NCBI GenBank assembly: GCA_963693085.1
Contig: OY856411.1
Coordinates: 66,259,001 to 66,323,000 of the forward strand
Length of the DNA: 64,000 nt
DNA from: Alisma plantago-aquatica
Lineage: Eukaryota; Streptophyta; Magnoliopsida; Alismatales; Alismataceae
Reading direction: 5' to 3'
Shown here piece by piece: positions 1-11,220 of the stretch. Under the pieces are notes generated by a model. That model did no database searches. It had not been told where the DNA came from and saw nothing but the letters and a program-made list of their open reading frames with translations. The position numbers were made by a program, and so were the translations under genes. Position 1 is the stretch's first letter. Each line of letters starts with the position of its first letter.

Positions 1-2241
1 TGATTCACAAGGTAATCTTTTGCAGGATAGTGATGCCATCACAAATGATACTGTGGATTTCTTTGAGCAGCTCTATAATCAGCCTCTCTTGGCTTCTAGT
101 CCTTGTATCCCAGAATGGACTCCTCTTGTCTCTAGCAATGATAATAACATGCTTTGTTCTACTCCGAGTTTGATAGAAGTTCGTGATGCCGTTTGGAGCA
201 TTGGACCTCATAAAAGCCCGGGTCCGGATGGCTTCAATGGCTATTTCTATAGACATAATTGGGATATTATATGTGATGATCTACATAAGGCTGTTAAGTG
301 GATTTTTGAAGGTGGTAGCATGGTAAGGCAAGTCAACCATGTTTTCCTTGCTCTCATTCCTAAGAAGGACATGGTCTCCTCTCCTGCAGACTACAGGCCC
401 ATCTCTTACTGCTCAATGCTTTATAAAGTCATTGCAAAAGTCATATCCAAAAGTCTAGCCAATCTTTTACCTAATATTGTTTCTCCTTTTCAAGGCGCTT
501 TTATTAAAGGTAGAAGTATTGAGGACTGCTCTCTTCTTGCGGCTGTATTTACTCTTAAATTTAACCGGAAGAACAGCCCGCCTGCTGCTTGCATTAAGTT
601 GGATATCACTAAGGCTTTTGATTCTGTTCGCTGGTCTTATTTATGGGACTGTCTTCTTGGTCTTTGCTTCAATGATAGGTTCATCTTTATTCTTAAGCAA
701 TGTGTGGAAACCTCACCATTTTCTCTACTGTTGAATGTTTCCTCGGTGGGGTTTTTCAAAAGCTCTAATGGTCTTCGTCAAGGTGACCCTTTGTCACCTT
801 TACTCTTTGCTCTGGCTATGGAAGGATTCAGTAGATGCATTGAGGTTTCTTATGACAACAAGCTTATTCGCAGCTATCCTATCAACAGGACCAAAGCTCT
901 CAGCCACCTTCTATTTGCAGATGATGTTCTAATTTTTTCTGAAGGTCGTATGCGTAGCCTTGTCAATCTCAAGAAAATTCTGCATGAGTTTGGTGATACA
1001 TCTGGTATGAAATGTAATCCAAATAAAACCCATATTTTTCTATCTTCTTCATGTCGCAACAAAGATGCCTTGATCAATTGTCTGGGTATGCAACAAGGCA
1101 CATGGCCATCTAAGTATCTGGGATTCCCTATGGTAGGTGGTAATCTTAGAAGGCGTCACTATCATGAATGTTTGGACAAATTGAGAGATATGATACAAAG
1201 ATGGCCGGGTTCTAAAATCTCTATGGCTGGTCGCATAGTCCTTATCAAACATTGTGCTATGGGTTTGATTAGCTATTGGCTTCGTATGGGTGATATTCCT
1301 CCTGCTGTGTTACGTAGGATGGAATTACTTCTCTCGGATTTCCTTTGGGGCAGCTCCACGCATCCTTCTTGTTGGGCTCGCTTGGCATACCCTCTTTCTG
1401 AAGGTGGCCTTGGATTCAAAAGACTTGATGAGCTTGCTGATTTCTACACTTTGCAACGCATCAAAAGATTCATTCAAACGCAAAGCATATGGAGCATATG
1501 GATGACTAGCAGATATGGCAATTCTTTGACTGTGCCTTCTAGTTGTGGCTCTACTTGTCACAAGCGCATGGTGGCCCTTTGGCCGTCTTTCTCCTTGTGG
1601 GCGGACAATGATCTCTGGAACAATTGCAGACAACGGCGACCTTCTGATAAAATCTTTGATAATCTTTGGTCTTCCAGGCACTATCCTAGGTGGAGCCTTA
1701 CTTGCTTTAGAGCTCTTAACAACATTCTTCCTACTTGGGAAAAAATCTGCTCTTGGTCAGGAGCCCCCGTCCCTGCATGTTTATTGTGTGGTTTACACAG
1801 TGATTCGACATCTCATTTGTTTGATGGCTGCAAATACTGGAGATATATCTGGGGTCGAGCACAACTTAAACTTAACATTAGAACTTCTTATTCTCTTCAT
1901 GAATGTCTTGCTGAGCTCGGCAGGAGATCCAAGCATGCTAGAATCATTGAGCTTTGGGCTATCACCGGTGCAGTTCACCTTATTTGGACTGAACGCAACA
2001 AGAGACTACATAATGGAGGCTCCTCAGACTTCGTTATCATATTCAATCATCTTGCTTTGGAAATCAAGAGAATGTACTTTTCATTTAAACCAATGATTGA
2101 TGTACCTCCTATAATTGCTAGGAATTGGGATTTGTTGTAACCATTTCCTAGGAACTTGTAGCCACATGTTAGGGTGTGGCTTGTAATTTTGTCCCTCTCG
2201 GGGGTTTTGGAATATACTTACCCAAATTTTCCAAAAAAAAA
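1..2241 (+). mobile_element. L1-type LINE, 3' portion, cut by the window edge
   Basis: This is the 3' part of a non-LTR retrotransposon: the C-terminal part of ORF2, a short 3' UTR (2142-2232) and a poly-A run of nine A (2233-2241). Directly after the A tail the sequence resumes as copia integrase (RYTWVHFL in frame), so the LINE inserted into copia element H. The 5' end and its target duplication lie left of the window. Its terminal sequence before the A tail resembles the 3' end of the second LINE at 4022, which suggests the same family. Confidence 0.9.
2..2140 (+). CDS. LINE ORF2 protein, C-terminal part: reverse transcriptase plus zinc-binding domain
   Basis: The protein makes LINE cDNA at the nicked target site by target-primed reverse transcription. 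The frame is open from base 2 without a stop, about 713 codons, and continues left of the window, where the endonuclease domain would lie. Visible motifs are SPGPDGF, the fingers motif ADYRPISYCSMLYKVIAK, the palm motifs KLDITKAFDSV and HLLFADDVLIF (catalytic Asp residues), GLRQGDPLSP, and near the C-terminus the zf-RVT cysteine cluster CLLCGLHSDSTSHLFDGC. The lack of nonsense codons contrasts with every other element here and suggests a recent insertion. Confidence 0.93.
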   Translation, partial: DSQGNLLQDSDAITNDTVDFFEQLYNQPLLASSPCIPEWTPLVSSNDNNMLCSTPSLIEVRDAVWSIGPHKSPGPDGFNGYFYRHNWDIICDDLHKAVKWIFEGGSMVRQVNHVFLALIPKKDMVSSPADYRPISYCSMLYKVIAKVISKSLANLLPNIVSPFQGAFIKGRSIEDCSLLAAVFTLKFNRKNSPPAACIKLDITKAFDSVRWSYLWDCLLGLCFNDRFIFILKQCVETSPFSLLLNVSSVGFFKSSNGLRQGDPLSPLLFALAMEGFSRCIEVSYDNKLIRSYPINRTKALSHLLFADDVLIFSEGRMRSLVNLKKILHEFGDTSGMKCNPNKTHIFLSSSCRNKDALINCLGMQQGTWPSKYLGFPMVGGNLRRRHYHECLDKLRDMIQRWPGSKISMAGRIVLIKHCAMGLISYWLRMGDIPPAVLRRMELLLSDFLWGSSTHPSCWARLAYPLSEGGLGFKRLDELADFYTLQRIKRFIQTQSIWSIWMTSRYGNSLTVPSSCGSTCHKRMVALWPSFSLWADNDLWNNCRQRRPSDKIFDNLWSSRHYPRWSLTCFRALNNILPTWEKICSWSGAPVPACLLCGLHSDSTSHLFDGCKYWRYIWGRAQLKLNIRTSYSLHECLAELGRRSKHARIIELWAITGAVHLIWTERNKRLHNGGSSDFVIIFNHLALEIKRMYFSFKPMIDVPPIIARNWDLL

Positions 2242-2984
2242 GATATACTTGGGTACATTTTCTTTCAACAAAATATGATACTATTAGTAGATTCATTCAA
2301 TTTTTCTCTGATATTGAAAATCAACTACAAAACAAAATATGCACCACTAGGAGTGATCATGGGGAAGAGTTTGAAATCCATATCTTTCAAGATTTTGGTA
2401 CATTTCATGGGTATACACATAATTTTTCATCTCCATACACCCCACAATAATATGTAATAGTTGAGAGGAAAAATTGGTCCTTACAAGAAATGGCTAGAAC
2501 AATGCCACTTTAACATAACACACCTAAAACCTTTTGGGACAAAGTAGTAAACACAACATGCTATGTCTTAAATCATGTTTCAATTCACTCTCATCTTATG
2601 AAATATCCTTATGAATTCATCTTTAACAAGAAATCTAGAGTTGACTACTTTCATGCTTTTCATACACCTTGCTATATCTCGAACACAAAAGATGATAGAA
2701 ATAAATTCGACCCTAAGTCACAAAAAGGATTTTTCTTGGGATATTCAACAACTAGTAAGGCATTTAGGATTTATAACTCTAGTTGTAAGAAAGTTGAGGA
2801 ATCAATTCATATAACATTTCATAAAATCACAACACATTATTTTGAAAATGAAATTGGAAATGAAAACTTGAATGACATTATGCACCAAATTGACCACTTA
2901 ACCATATCAACAAAAGATGATAAAAATCCTGAAATTGAACAAAACAAGGATCAAAATAATTACATCAGCCTACTCCTAGAATAA
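2242..2984 (+). pseudogene. copia integrase remnant (element H)
   Basis: Translation shows RYTWVHFL, then a TRSDHGEEF motif (copia consensus RSDNGGEF, catalytic Asp region), then SPYTPQ followed by a stop. After frame changes, 2598-2984 gives the post-core region with YEFIFNKK, FFLGYS and FRIYN, typical of the copia integrase C-terminal part. There is at least one in-frame stop near 2453 and a frame change before 2598. It is not functional. Confidence 0.85.
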
Positions 2985-3086
2985 TCAAAGATCATCCTTA
3001 AGACTTAATCATAGGAAATCCTTTTGATAAAGTAAAAACTCATTCATCATTTAGAGATGTTGCAAATATGCCTTTTGTATTAATTG

Positions 3087-4005
3087 TTGATCCTAAAAAA
3101 TAAATGAAGCTCTAAAAGATGATTATTGGATAATTTCTATGCAAGAAGAGATAAACCAATTCACTAAGAATTATGTATGGGATTTAGTTGCAAGACCTTA
3201 AGGCAAATACATCATCAGAACAAAGTGGGTTTTTTGAAATAAACTTGATGAAGCCAAGGAAGTGGTTAGAAATAAAGCTATGTTTGTTGATCAAGGGTAG
3301 AATCAACAAGAAGGGATAGACTTTGATGAAAATTATGCATCCATAGCTAGACTAGAGGCTATTCATATGTTATTAGATCTAGCTTCCCATAGAAACATCA
3401 AAATTTTCCAAATGGATGTAAAAAGTGCTTTCTTAAATGGATTCACAGAAGAAGAAGTCTATGTTTCCCAACCACCTAGTTTTGAGATTCCAAAATGGTT
3501 TGGCAATGTCTATAAAATCAAGAAAGATTTTTATGGTCTAAACTAAGCACCCTAAAATTGGTATTAAAGACTTAAGAAATATTTTTTTGATAATGGTTTC
3601 TCAGTTGAAAAGTAATATTCCACATTATTTTTCAAATCATATAAATCAGATTTTTCTTGTAGTTCAAATATATGTTGATGACATTATCTTTGGTGCTTCA
3701 AATGATTCTTTATGCACTCCATTCAGTGATATCATACAAAAAGAATTTGAAATGAGTCTTATGGGTAAATTGACATTCTTCCTTGGTTTCTGAATAAAAC
3801 AAATGCCTGCTAGAATTTTTTTAAACCAAGAGAAATATACTAAGGAACTCTTAAAATAGTTTAACATGGAAAATTCCAAACATGCAACTAATCCTATGGC
3901 TACTTATAATGAAATTGATAATGATGAAGATGGTGAACCCATTGATGGTTTGGTAGCTTTCTATATTTGACCGCATCTAGACCGGATATTATGTTTTCTA
4001 TTGTA
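3087..4005 (+). pseudogene. copia reverse transcriptase remnant (element H)
   Basis: Recognisable pieces include MQEEINQFTKNYVWDLV, TKWVF, FQMDVKSAFLNGF (palm Asp), YVDDIIFGASN (catalytic YVDD at 3671-3682) and the connection LEQ/TKELLK-type helix. Several stops (for example near 3200, 3238, 3299 and 3545) and a frame change around 3600 break it. The frame ends in RPDIMFSIV just before the 16-bp duplicated target of the inserted LINE; the matching downstream half resumes at 4737. Confidence 0.87.
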
Positions 4006-4021
4006 CTTTGCACTAGATTTC
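4006..4021. repeat. 16-bp target-site duplication, left copy
   Basis: CTTTGCACTAGATTTC occurs here and again, identically, at 4721-4736. It flanks the inserted LINE at 4022-4720. In the copia frame the site encodes the conserved LCTRF of the RT/RNase H junction, and removing the insert and one copy restores collinearity of element H. Confidence 0.93.
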
Positions 4022-4720
4022 TTTTTTTTTGGAATATGGTAAATATATTGCCAAAAGAGGGTATAGCTAAACTATACATATAGAGCAGGGCATCTCAAGC
4101 TGAGACCCCAAGGCCGAAAGGTAGAAAACTATACGGGGGTTCTACACAAAAATCCCCAGTATATTCTAGTCCCAGAACTCAAACTATCTAAGAGTTCTTG
4201 CCTATACTTTACATGCCACGTGAGGTTAGTGGAGCACTTTGGGGCGCCCCCACCATTAATCAACACTACTATAGGGGCGCCTAGCTGCCAACAGCTTTCA
4301 GATATGATCTGGGGAAGGTTTCATTGTCCTTAATGGAGCACTTTGGCCTATCGAGTTCTTCTTAATAAACTTCCAACCAAAGATAGACTCCTGAAGTGGG
4401 GCATGCAGGTGGATCCGACATGTCTGTTGTGCAAGGTGGTGAATCAAACTAGTAACCATTTGTTTTTTGAATGCAGTTATTCTAATCAGATGGTTAAAAT
4501 CCCGTGCCTTAGGAATGGTTGGTAGTATAATAGCCATAACAACCCGCATGATATGTTAAAGTGGCTAAAAATGAATTACAGAAACTACAGTTCCTTATGA
4601 AGATTCACTAATCTTTGTATCACATGGCTTGTGTTTTCCATTTGGAGTAAAAGGAATAGAAGGACTCATGACAAGGGGGAGATGGGTGCCGTCAAGCTTA
4701 TGGAGGTGTTCTCCACTAAC
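4022..4720 (-). mobile_element. 5'-inverted (twin-primed) truncated LINE
   Basis: The insert starts with a T run (4022-4030), so the A tail of the LINE lies at its left end and its 3' UTR reads on the minus strand over roughly 4022-4300. The other half, roughly 4320-4720, reads on the plus strand as LINE ORF2 C-terminus (zf-RVT). Head-to-head halves inside one perfect target duplication are the hallmark of 5' inversion by twin priming. The exact internal switch point, somewhere around 4200-4340, was not resolved. The 3' end resembles that of the LINE at 1-2241. Confidence 0.87.
4334..4720 (+). pseudogene. LINE ORF2 C-terminal fragment with zf-RVT domain
   Basis: Translation from 4343 gives AYRVLLNKLPTKDRLLKWG followed by a cysteine/histidine cluster beginning CLLC and ending HLFFEC, the zinc-binding domain found after plant LINE reverse transcriptases. 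In another frame from 4631 there is FSIWSKRNRRTHDKGE, the usual tryptophan/arginine-rich end of these ORFs. A frame change separates the two. This is the inverted 5' half of the insert. Confidence 0.85.
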
Positions 4721-4736
4721 CTTTGCACTAGATTTC
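4721..4736. repeat. 16-bp target-site duplication, right copy
   Basis: Identical to 4006-4021. The copia reading frame resumes here as CTRFQSNPMHSHFQAVKRI. Confidence 0.93.
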
Positions 4737-5397
4737 AATCGAACCCTATGCATTCTCATTTTCAAGCTGTCAAAAGAATTTTGAGATATCTTGCTGACAC
4801 TATCAATTTTGGACTATGGTATCCAAAGAATCAATCATAGATTTTAAAGATTATATCGATGTTGACTATGTTGGTTGTTGTCTTGATTGGAAGAGAACAA
4901 GCAGAGGTTTTTTATTGCTACGAAGAGTCTTGTTTTCTTGGTCTAGTAAGAAGCAAAATACGGTTGCTTTATCTACAATCAAAGTTGAATACATGGCCAC
5001 AGGATCATGTAATGCTCAAGGGCTTTATAAGCTACAAGTATTGAATGATTATGGTTTTGTATTTTCTTCTATGTCTATTTTTTGTGATAATACTAGTGCA
5101 ATAAACTTGTCTCATAATCCTATTCTACATCATCGTGCCAAACACATAGAGATCAGACATCACTTTTTGGGAGATCATATTGCTGAAAATAACATCTCTC
5201 TTCATCAAGTTGATACGGAGGAACAATTGGCTTATATTTTTACCAAACAACTACCTTTACATCAATTTGAATATATTAGAAGGAATTTACTCATAACTCC
5301 GCTGCAAGATGTTTACTTTCATATATTTTCTCAAGATTCTTTATTATACTTGTCTTTCATTTGGCATTTTATACTTACTTTGGTTTATATACTTTAA
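4737..5397 (+). pseudogene. copia RNase H remnant, C-terminal pol (element H)
   Basis: RNase H degrades the RNA strand of the RNA:DNA hybrid during reverse transcription. The region continues the interrupted pol with AVKRILRYLADTINFGLWY, then DVDYVGCCLDWKRTSRGF, SWSSKKQNTVALSTIKVEY (copia consensus with catalytic Glu), FCDNTSAINLSHNP, HHRAKHIEIRHHF and QLAYIFTKQLP. A frame change lies near 4816-4840. The longest uninterrupted stretch is 4816-5397. It sits directly upstream of the PPT, as expected. Confidence 0.88.
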
Positions 5398-5412
5398 AAC
5401 ATGGGTATTATA

Positions 5413-5423
5413 TTAAGGGGGGG
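5413..5423 (+). other. polypurine tract of copia element H
   Basis: A run of A and seven G just downstream of RNase H, where plus-strand DNA synthesis would be primed. The 3' LTR should begin immediately after it, though the first bases (TATCCC) no longer show the usual TG. Confidence 0.6.
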
Positions 5424-7296
5424 TATCCCATTTAGGGGAAGTCATCTTAATTCAATATTTGAATATTCTTTTGAAATGAGAGAGGAGGAGAAATAAAAAT
5501 AAAGGAAAATATTTTCTTTGAGCTTCACAACAGTTTCACAACTTTACTCTCTTGGCACAAATAAATTTATTGCTAAATTTCTTTAAGAGATGGATATCAT
5601 GTTCCATATCTCTCTAAGCCTACTAGCACACATTTTTATGCCACTCAAAGATTTCTTATTCTCATGTATGAAACTCATCTTTATAATATTTTTCTTATAT
5701 TTCAGAAATGTTTGCCATCTTCAAAAATGGGTAGATTTGGCTAAATTGGACTTTAGCTTATCATCTATTTTGATGATGACAAACATTTCATTCTTGTGGA
5801 TATAACCTTCTAGTTAAGTGTTTTAGGGTTCAAGGAGATCACACCAAAAGGATAGATGAACTTAACATACTTAAATGTTTGTATTTACATCTTCATACAA
5901 TCTGTAATACCTTGTACAAGTGTATAATGTACAAGTACCTAGAAGTCATGCACAATCAAGTGTTAGATTTTCCCTATCCGTCCAAAACCCTAAGTTAGGA
6001 TTCCCCTTAGAGTCTAGAGTCATTATCCTTTATTAGAAATATCAATTGATAAGTTTTCATAATTTTACAAACCCATTTACAGGGATTTTTTGATCGAGAA
6101 AATTGTCAACCAAAAATCTATCGGTCAAGAAAATTGTCGATCGAGACATCCCTTGGTCAAAGACTCATGTACTGAAAAATGTTTACGATGCACTTGCTCT
6201 GAGTCATTCTGGGTCGAATACTTTCTGGAGACACATCTGGTCAAATATTTTGTTGATCGGGAATAGACCATTAGCTAATGAAGTTTAAATTATAACTAGC
6301 AATTAGAAACAACTTGAGAACTTGAACCACACCCGATCAAACAATTTGTCGACCGAGTCACGTCCGGATGAGAAAAGTGTTGATCAATCAAAGTTTTGGA
6401 AAATTCACTTTTAACGAGCAGTTTAGCTGTTGCAACCCAACTACTTTCTACCTAAAGAATAGTTAAGTACTAAGAACACTCTAGAAACTCCCTAAAACAT
6501 CCATGATCTGTTGTGCACAATTCCTATAAATAGGAGAGGCTTTAGGACACCAAAGACATATAAGAAACACTTTACCAATCATTTTAGAGAGTAAATCATC
6601 TAAGATACACTTTCTATGTTCTCCCTTCAGCTCTAAGGTAGTGTCATATATATACAATCCCTTAGACACCACTTAGAAACTTTCATCCTAAGTTGTTAAG
6701 AGGTCTAACGCTTGATATAAGATCAAAACATTGTACTGCATTGGTGTAGTCTTCCTTCTTCCAATCTATTACACCAAGTTGATGTAATTGTGCTCCTTGA
6801 CTACTCCAAGTGTGGGAGACTTTCTGAGGGAGATTGCTCAGATCTACTTCAAAGTGTGAAGGCTGATCCTAGGATATTTGAGCTACTTCAAGGCATGCAG
6901 ACTGCTCCTAGGAAATTGGACCTAATTCAAGGTGTGAAGGCTTCTCCAAGGTGATTGATGCTACTTCAAGGAGGTGAAGGTTGCATCAAGGTGGTGGAGG
7001 TGGATCTTCATCCTCTCCCTGGATTCTCTTCCACGTTCTAGTAAAGAAGTGGTTGAGGTGAAGTGATTTTATTTTATTGTAATTCCATGAGAGGTAATAA
7101 AATTGATCACTTGCAAATCTCAATTAGAAACAATTGGGTTGTGGACTGACATCCTTTGGTTTGAAGGACGGAACCACTCTAAATTGTGAGTCTCTTCCCT
7201 ATGTCCCTCTCATTCTTGAAATGTAAGTTTTAAATTAGCATTAAAATTATTAAAATCTATATTCACCCCCTCTAGATCTTTTAGGTACTAATAACA
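5424..7296 (+). repeat. 3' LTR of copia element H (approximate ends)
   Basis: Left end is set by the PPT; right end is set at AATAACA after a CACCCCCTCTAG box that I remember from the ends of related copia LTRs, so the end is inferred. The U3-like part (6090-6370) holds repeated GTCGATCGAG/GGTCAAGAAAATTGTC-type words. The part at 6870-6995 holds imperfect repeats of a CTACTTCAAGG(N)GTGAAGG word. No protein is encoded. The partner LTR is outside the window. Confidence 0.65.
6090..6370 (+). repeat. dyad-type word repeats within LTR of H
   Basis: The words GTCGATCGAG, ATCGGTCAAG and GTCGACCGAG recur here at irregular spacing. TCGATCGA is its own reverse complement. This is one of several family-specific, palindrome-based word sets in LTRs of this window. 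Confidence 0.5.
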
Positions 7297-7685
7297 AGCA
7301 TGTTGAAGTATGTGGCAAAGAAAATGTTGATCGTAACAAGTAAGACAAATTCGTTGGAGGGGATAAGCTTAAAGAGACTACACAAGTGGTAGAAATCCCA
7401 ACATTTCCAAAGGTCTTGTAACACCCTCTAAAGTAGCTGATCAACATTTTTTACATGCATCCATTCAACTATAACCACTTGGATAACATGTATCTCTCAT
7501 GGTCTTCATCCATGATGCATAGTATGCAAGCCAGACAATGCATTATTTCCCTTACATCATATGGAACCTTTATATGCATAAATTATTTCCATTACATCCA
7601 TGTCCATAACAGTATGCATCACATATAAATACTAGATTGGTATGAACACCTCCAAAACATACAACATCCATTCCAAACCATAGTG
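7297..7685. other. unassigned AT-rich DNA between H and C
   Basis: I see no convincing coding frame and no repeat boundary. It may be the 5' part of the decayed gag of element C or flanking DNA of element H. Confidence 0.35.
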
Positions 7686-7997
7686 ATGAATTCAAAGACT
7701 ACAAGGAAGACAAAGTTGATATCACTGAAGAGGATTCCAAAGCCACTGAAAATGGTTACACTTTTAGAAACTCTCACCATGTACAACATGGATACATGAA
7801 GGGAGTATCTGCCAAATCACATCTTCTAATCCAACACCACCTTTGTGGTACAATTTAGATAAGGGAGTACCATTTGGGTTCCCACCACCAACATACATGA
7901 CGCTAAATGCGGATCAAGCCTCTGGTGATACCAGTGGATGGATCATGAAAAGTGGAGCATACCGATGACACTTTTGTATCATACCATATCATGTTTG
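7686..7997 (+). pseudogene. gypsy-type gag remnant, N-terminal half (element C)
   Basis: Two frames give DEFKDYKEDKVDITEEDSKA and then WYNLDKGVPFGFPPPTYM, followed by LNADQASG. Pro/Gly-rich blocks of this kind precede the gag domain in Tat/Ogre-like plant gypsy elements. The reading ends at the ATATC target duplication of element A, and the downstream half of the same gag resumes at 40799, on the other side of A. The assignment rests mainly on that continuity. Confidence 0.45.
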
Positions 7998-8002
7998 ATA
8001 TC
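7998..8002. repeat. target-site duplication of element A, left copy
   Basis: ATATC here matches ATATC at 40794-40798, immediately outside the two LTR ends of element A. Confidence 0.8.
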
Positions 8003-9319
8003 TAAAATGACTTTACCATGCGTATAATGCAAGTGCACGCGTCAATGTAATATAGGCCTTTGTGAGGCCCGAGTCAAACTCAGGGAATGTATTTTTGGTA
8101 GACTACTACTAACTACTTGCAGTCAGCTAGACCAATTAAAATGGTTTGAGAATTGATTGAAAAAGAAAAGAAAAATAAAAGAAAAAAACAATCGATTAAA
8201 TGGTTGGTTTAATCAATTAAAAAATAGAATCTTTAGGATTGCAATTTCACCGTAGGTTCTCACTGAACTAATTCTGTAACATACTGAGTCTCAGAGTCTT
8301 CCCTGCAATTTACCCACTTTTGAGCTTTTCTTGACCTTCGAGTCCATTTGGACCTTTTCCATAAATTTCACGTCCGTTTGGATCATTCTTGGACTCCTTG
8401 TGCATTTTGAGCACAATCTGAGGTTGAAATCACTATTTACCCTCATTTATGATAATGGAGGGGTGTTTGCACAAATAACCCAATTAAGGAGATAAGTGAG
8501 GGTTAATAATGTAATTTGGTCATTAATGATGGAAATAAGTAGATAATATTAATTTGGAGTTTTTTTGGATAAATATATTAATAATAATAAGCATTTGAAT
8601 TAATTATGAATATATTAACCTCTTTACTTTCTCTCTCCTCCAATTTGATGATAAATGTGTGAAAATATATTTAAAGGTTGATATTTTGCTCTTAATACTC
8701 ATATATATCTATCACCTAGAATTTGACTCACTAATTGCATTAATATAGTTATTCACATCTTTTAATATGTTAAAATACACTTTAATGAGCAATATATTTA
8801 TTAAGGGCCATATTGGACATAAATACGAAATCTAATTGCATAGCATGATGCTACACTTTAATATGAGCATGTGGTCCAAATTTGGTGTCATTTTGACTTC
8901 ATTTGACCCCTCAAATTGATTTTATAACCTTTTATTAAAGTGTGACTATAGTAGCTGAATCGGTTTCATTTAAATCGTGTCTAATGCTATAGTTTCCATT
9001 TAATTACTTGTCACGCGCCTTTTTTTTCTGCAAGCCATCCGATGGCTCAGGGTCAGCCATCCGCATGATCGGACGGCTGAAGACTCGTCTTCTACCTCCA
9101 GCCGTTCGGGCTGCCAGGCTGCTTGGCTCCCTCGACCCGATCTCCCTCCCTGCTTGACCGTTTGGCGTGATTCCTCTTGCGTTCGCTTCGTCTTTCGATG
9201 GAGGTCCTATCTATCCCCGACTCATCTCCTCCCTCGCTCTATGTGAAAAATTCCTAACCACATCCCCTTCTTCTTCTCCACCGTGGTTTCACAGGGCGTT
9301 CTAGAGCCACGCTCACGCC

Positions 9320-9327
9320 TATATAAA
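9320..9327 (+). promoter_or_regulatory. TATA box of LTR S
   Basis: TATATAAA lies in a GC-richer stretch about 1045 bp from the LTR start and is followed by a pyrimidine-rich leader (CTTTCTCTCCCTCC, 9360-9373). This sets plus-strand orientation and a U3 of about 1.07 kb. A transcription start near 9350 is inferred. Confidence 0.6.
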
Positions 9328-11220
9328 GCTGTAGAAACGACCCCCGGGCTTCGAGCCTTCTTTCTCTCCCTCCAATTTCTCCCCATCTTCCCTGGATCTC
9401 ACAGACCTACTCAGTCTTCTTCCCCGGCAACGGCGATCTGCTACTTGCACCTCCGACCATCTCGGGCCGATTGGATGCTAGGTAAGCACCTACAGATCGT
9501 GCTCTTCCTCCTCCTACTTCCTCTTTGCCTCGAGAAGGTCTCTATCTCTGTGTCCTATAGCTCGCCGACCTCTTGTGGTTTTTGAGTTTTCGTGCTCCTC
9601 TGAGCCTGCCGACACCACCGCTCACTGCTCCTTGCCTCCGAGCTTGTAATGGAACCTCCAGTAGACGACTTTCTCATGGTTCTCAGTGGTTTCAATCGGG
9701 TTTGCTCGTATCCTATCCTCGGCTTTCTCCGACATATTGGGTAGCTATGGAGGTCCTCTTTCTGTGGAAACGACACCTCTGTCTTCACCTGAACTAGGAG
9801 CTCTCAATGGCATCGTTCCATGGCTGTTTGGCGGCTTGATGGTGCGAGGAGAGTCTGGAGCTCGAGCTCCAGTGACTTGCGCCATCGCCATGGCTGGGCT
9901 GTTAGATGCCTGGTCATGAAATGACCAGGGCACTCACGCCTATTCAATCGATCTATTATATTCGCATGGCCTTTCCGGTAATCTTGCCCTTTGCTTTATT
10001 TTTGGGTTAGCTATTTGTTAATACACGGATGACTGATCTACCCTCATCGTTTTAATTGTTTGGTTTTGGTGAGCAGGGGCAAACAGGTCATTTGCCTCTA
10101 TGTTCATCTGCCTTTGACCAAGGCCAAGCGAGCCTGGACCGGCTGACATGGCCAAAGCTGATTGGCCCATGTCAGCGTGGGTCCTGCCACTGTGGCGCCC
10201 AAATTAATTTTATTTTTGCCTACGTGGCTTTTTCCTAATTTCTGATTGGTCACATTTACTTAATGCATAGTAAATCAACCGTTAGTCAGAAAAATACGAA
10301 CAAATAGTCGTTGGAAAGGATTTTTAACGTAGATTTTGATTTTATGGTTTTTGAGTCATGAATCTGATTCCTTTTTCGAAGTTTTCCTTGAATGCCTTTT
10401 TAAGTATATAGAATGTTCTAAAATACATAATAAATTCATTTTAACTCCGATTTGTAAAATAAAATAGGTTTTCTTATTCATGAGAATATGACCAATCGTT
10501 TGGGCTTGGTTTTGAACCCTAAATCGTGGTTTTGTAAAATTAGGGTTTTTCTTATGATTTATGTCTTTATATATATTAATACATGTGTAATGATGTAACT
10601 AGGATATTATGTGGATGGATTGCAATCAGTTTGATGGATGTGATGGTAATGATTATTATCTAAGGTATGTGATGCCTATTTTTGGTATGTGACCCCTATG
10701 TATGTGAATCATATTTATTTATGTGAACATCCATGGTGAATGTGAAATCTATGTGGAATGTAATTGTGCAAACTACCTATCCTTCAGTTGGGACTTTTCC
10801 AACCCCACAATCACTATTGTGCTAGCCTTGTAATCCTTCTAATTGCATTTATTGGCTCTTTACTTATTTTATGCTTCTAATGCCATTGTGGCTCATTCAT
10901 TTGAATAATGTGAAACTTGCTATATGTTGCCTCCTTTACTTGGAAATTCTTAATCTTGTTATTTCCTATGTGGCTCATCCTTTTGAGATATTTGGAAGCA
11001 TTGTATAATGTTGTTCCTTGTTGGCTCCTTTACTTGTTGGAGTTCTTGGATATTGTTGTTGCCTATGATGGCCATTTATTTATTTATCTATTTGGGTTTT
11101 ATTCCCAATGATATATTGCATCTTGTTTACTTTTCACTATGTTGCCAAGTGAATGTTTATGCATGATATAGTTATTGGCCAATTGACAATGTAGTGTACA
11201 TGAGTACAAACCACCCACAG

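Larger units (their letters stand above)
2242..7296 (+). mobile_element. Ty1/copia element H, 3' part, decayed
   Basis: Order of domains is integrase, reverse transcriptase, RNase H, polypurine tract and 3' LTR, which is copia order. The 5' part (5' LTR, gag, protease, integrase N-terminus) must lie left of the window, beyond the LINE. The element carries stop codons and frameshifts and is split again by a LINE at 4022-4720. The long LTR and its 3' end with a CACCCCCTCTAG box recall the SIRE/Maximus group, but that lineage call is from memory. Confidence 0.85.

Noticed and set aside
9421..9435. TCCCCGGCAACGGCG, a 15-base match to the complement of the tRNA-Asp primer site
   Set aside because: The match stops before the CCA end (ATC instead of CCA), it is not next to an LTR end, and it sits inside LTR S. 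It is probably chance or a leftover, not a working PBS.
9283..9933. Open frames of 60-100 codons on both strands in a GC-rich stretch
   Set aside because: They lie in the putative U3/R/U5 part of solo LTR S, downstream of its TATA box, with no recognisable protein motifs and mutually overlapping frames.
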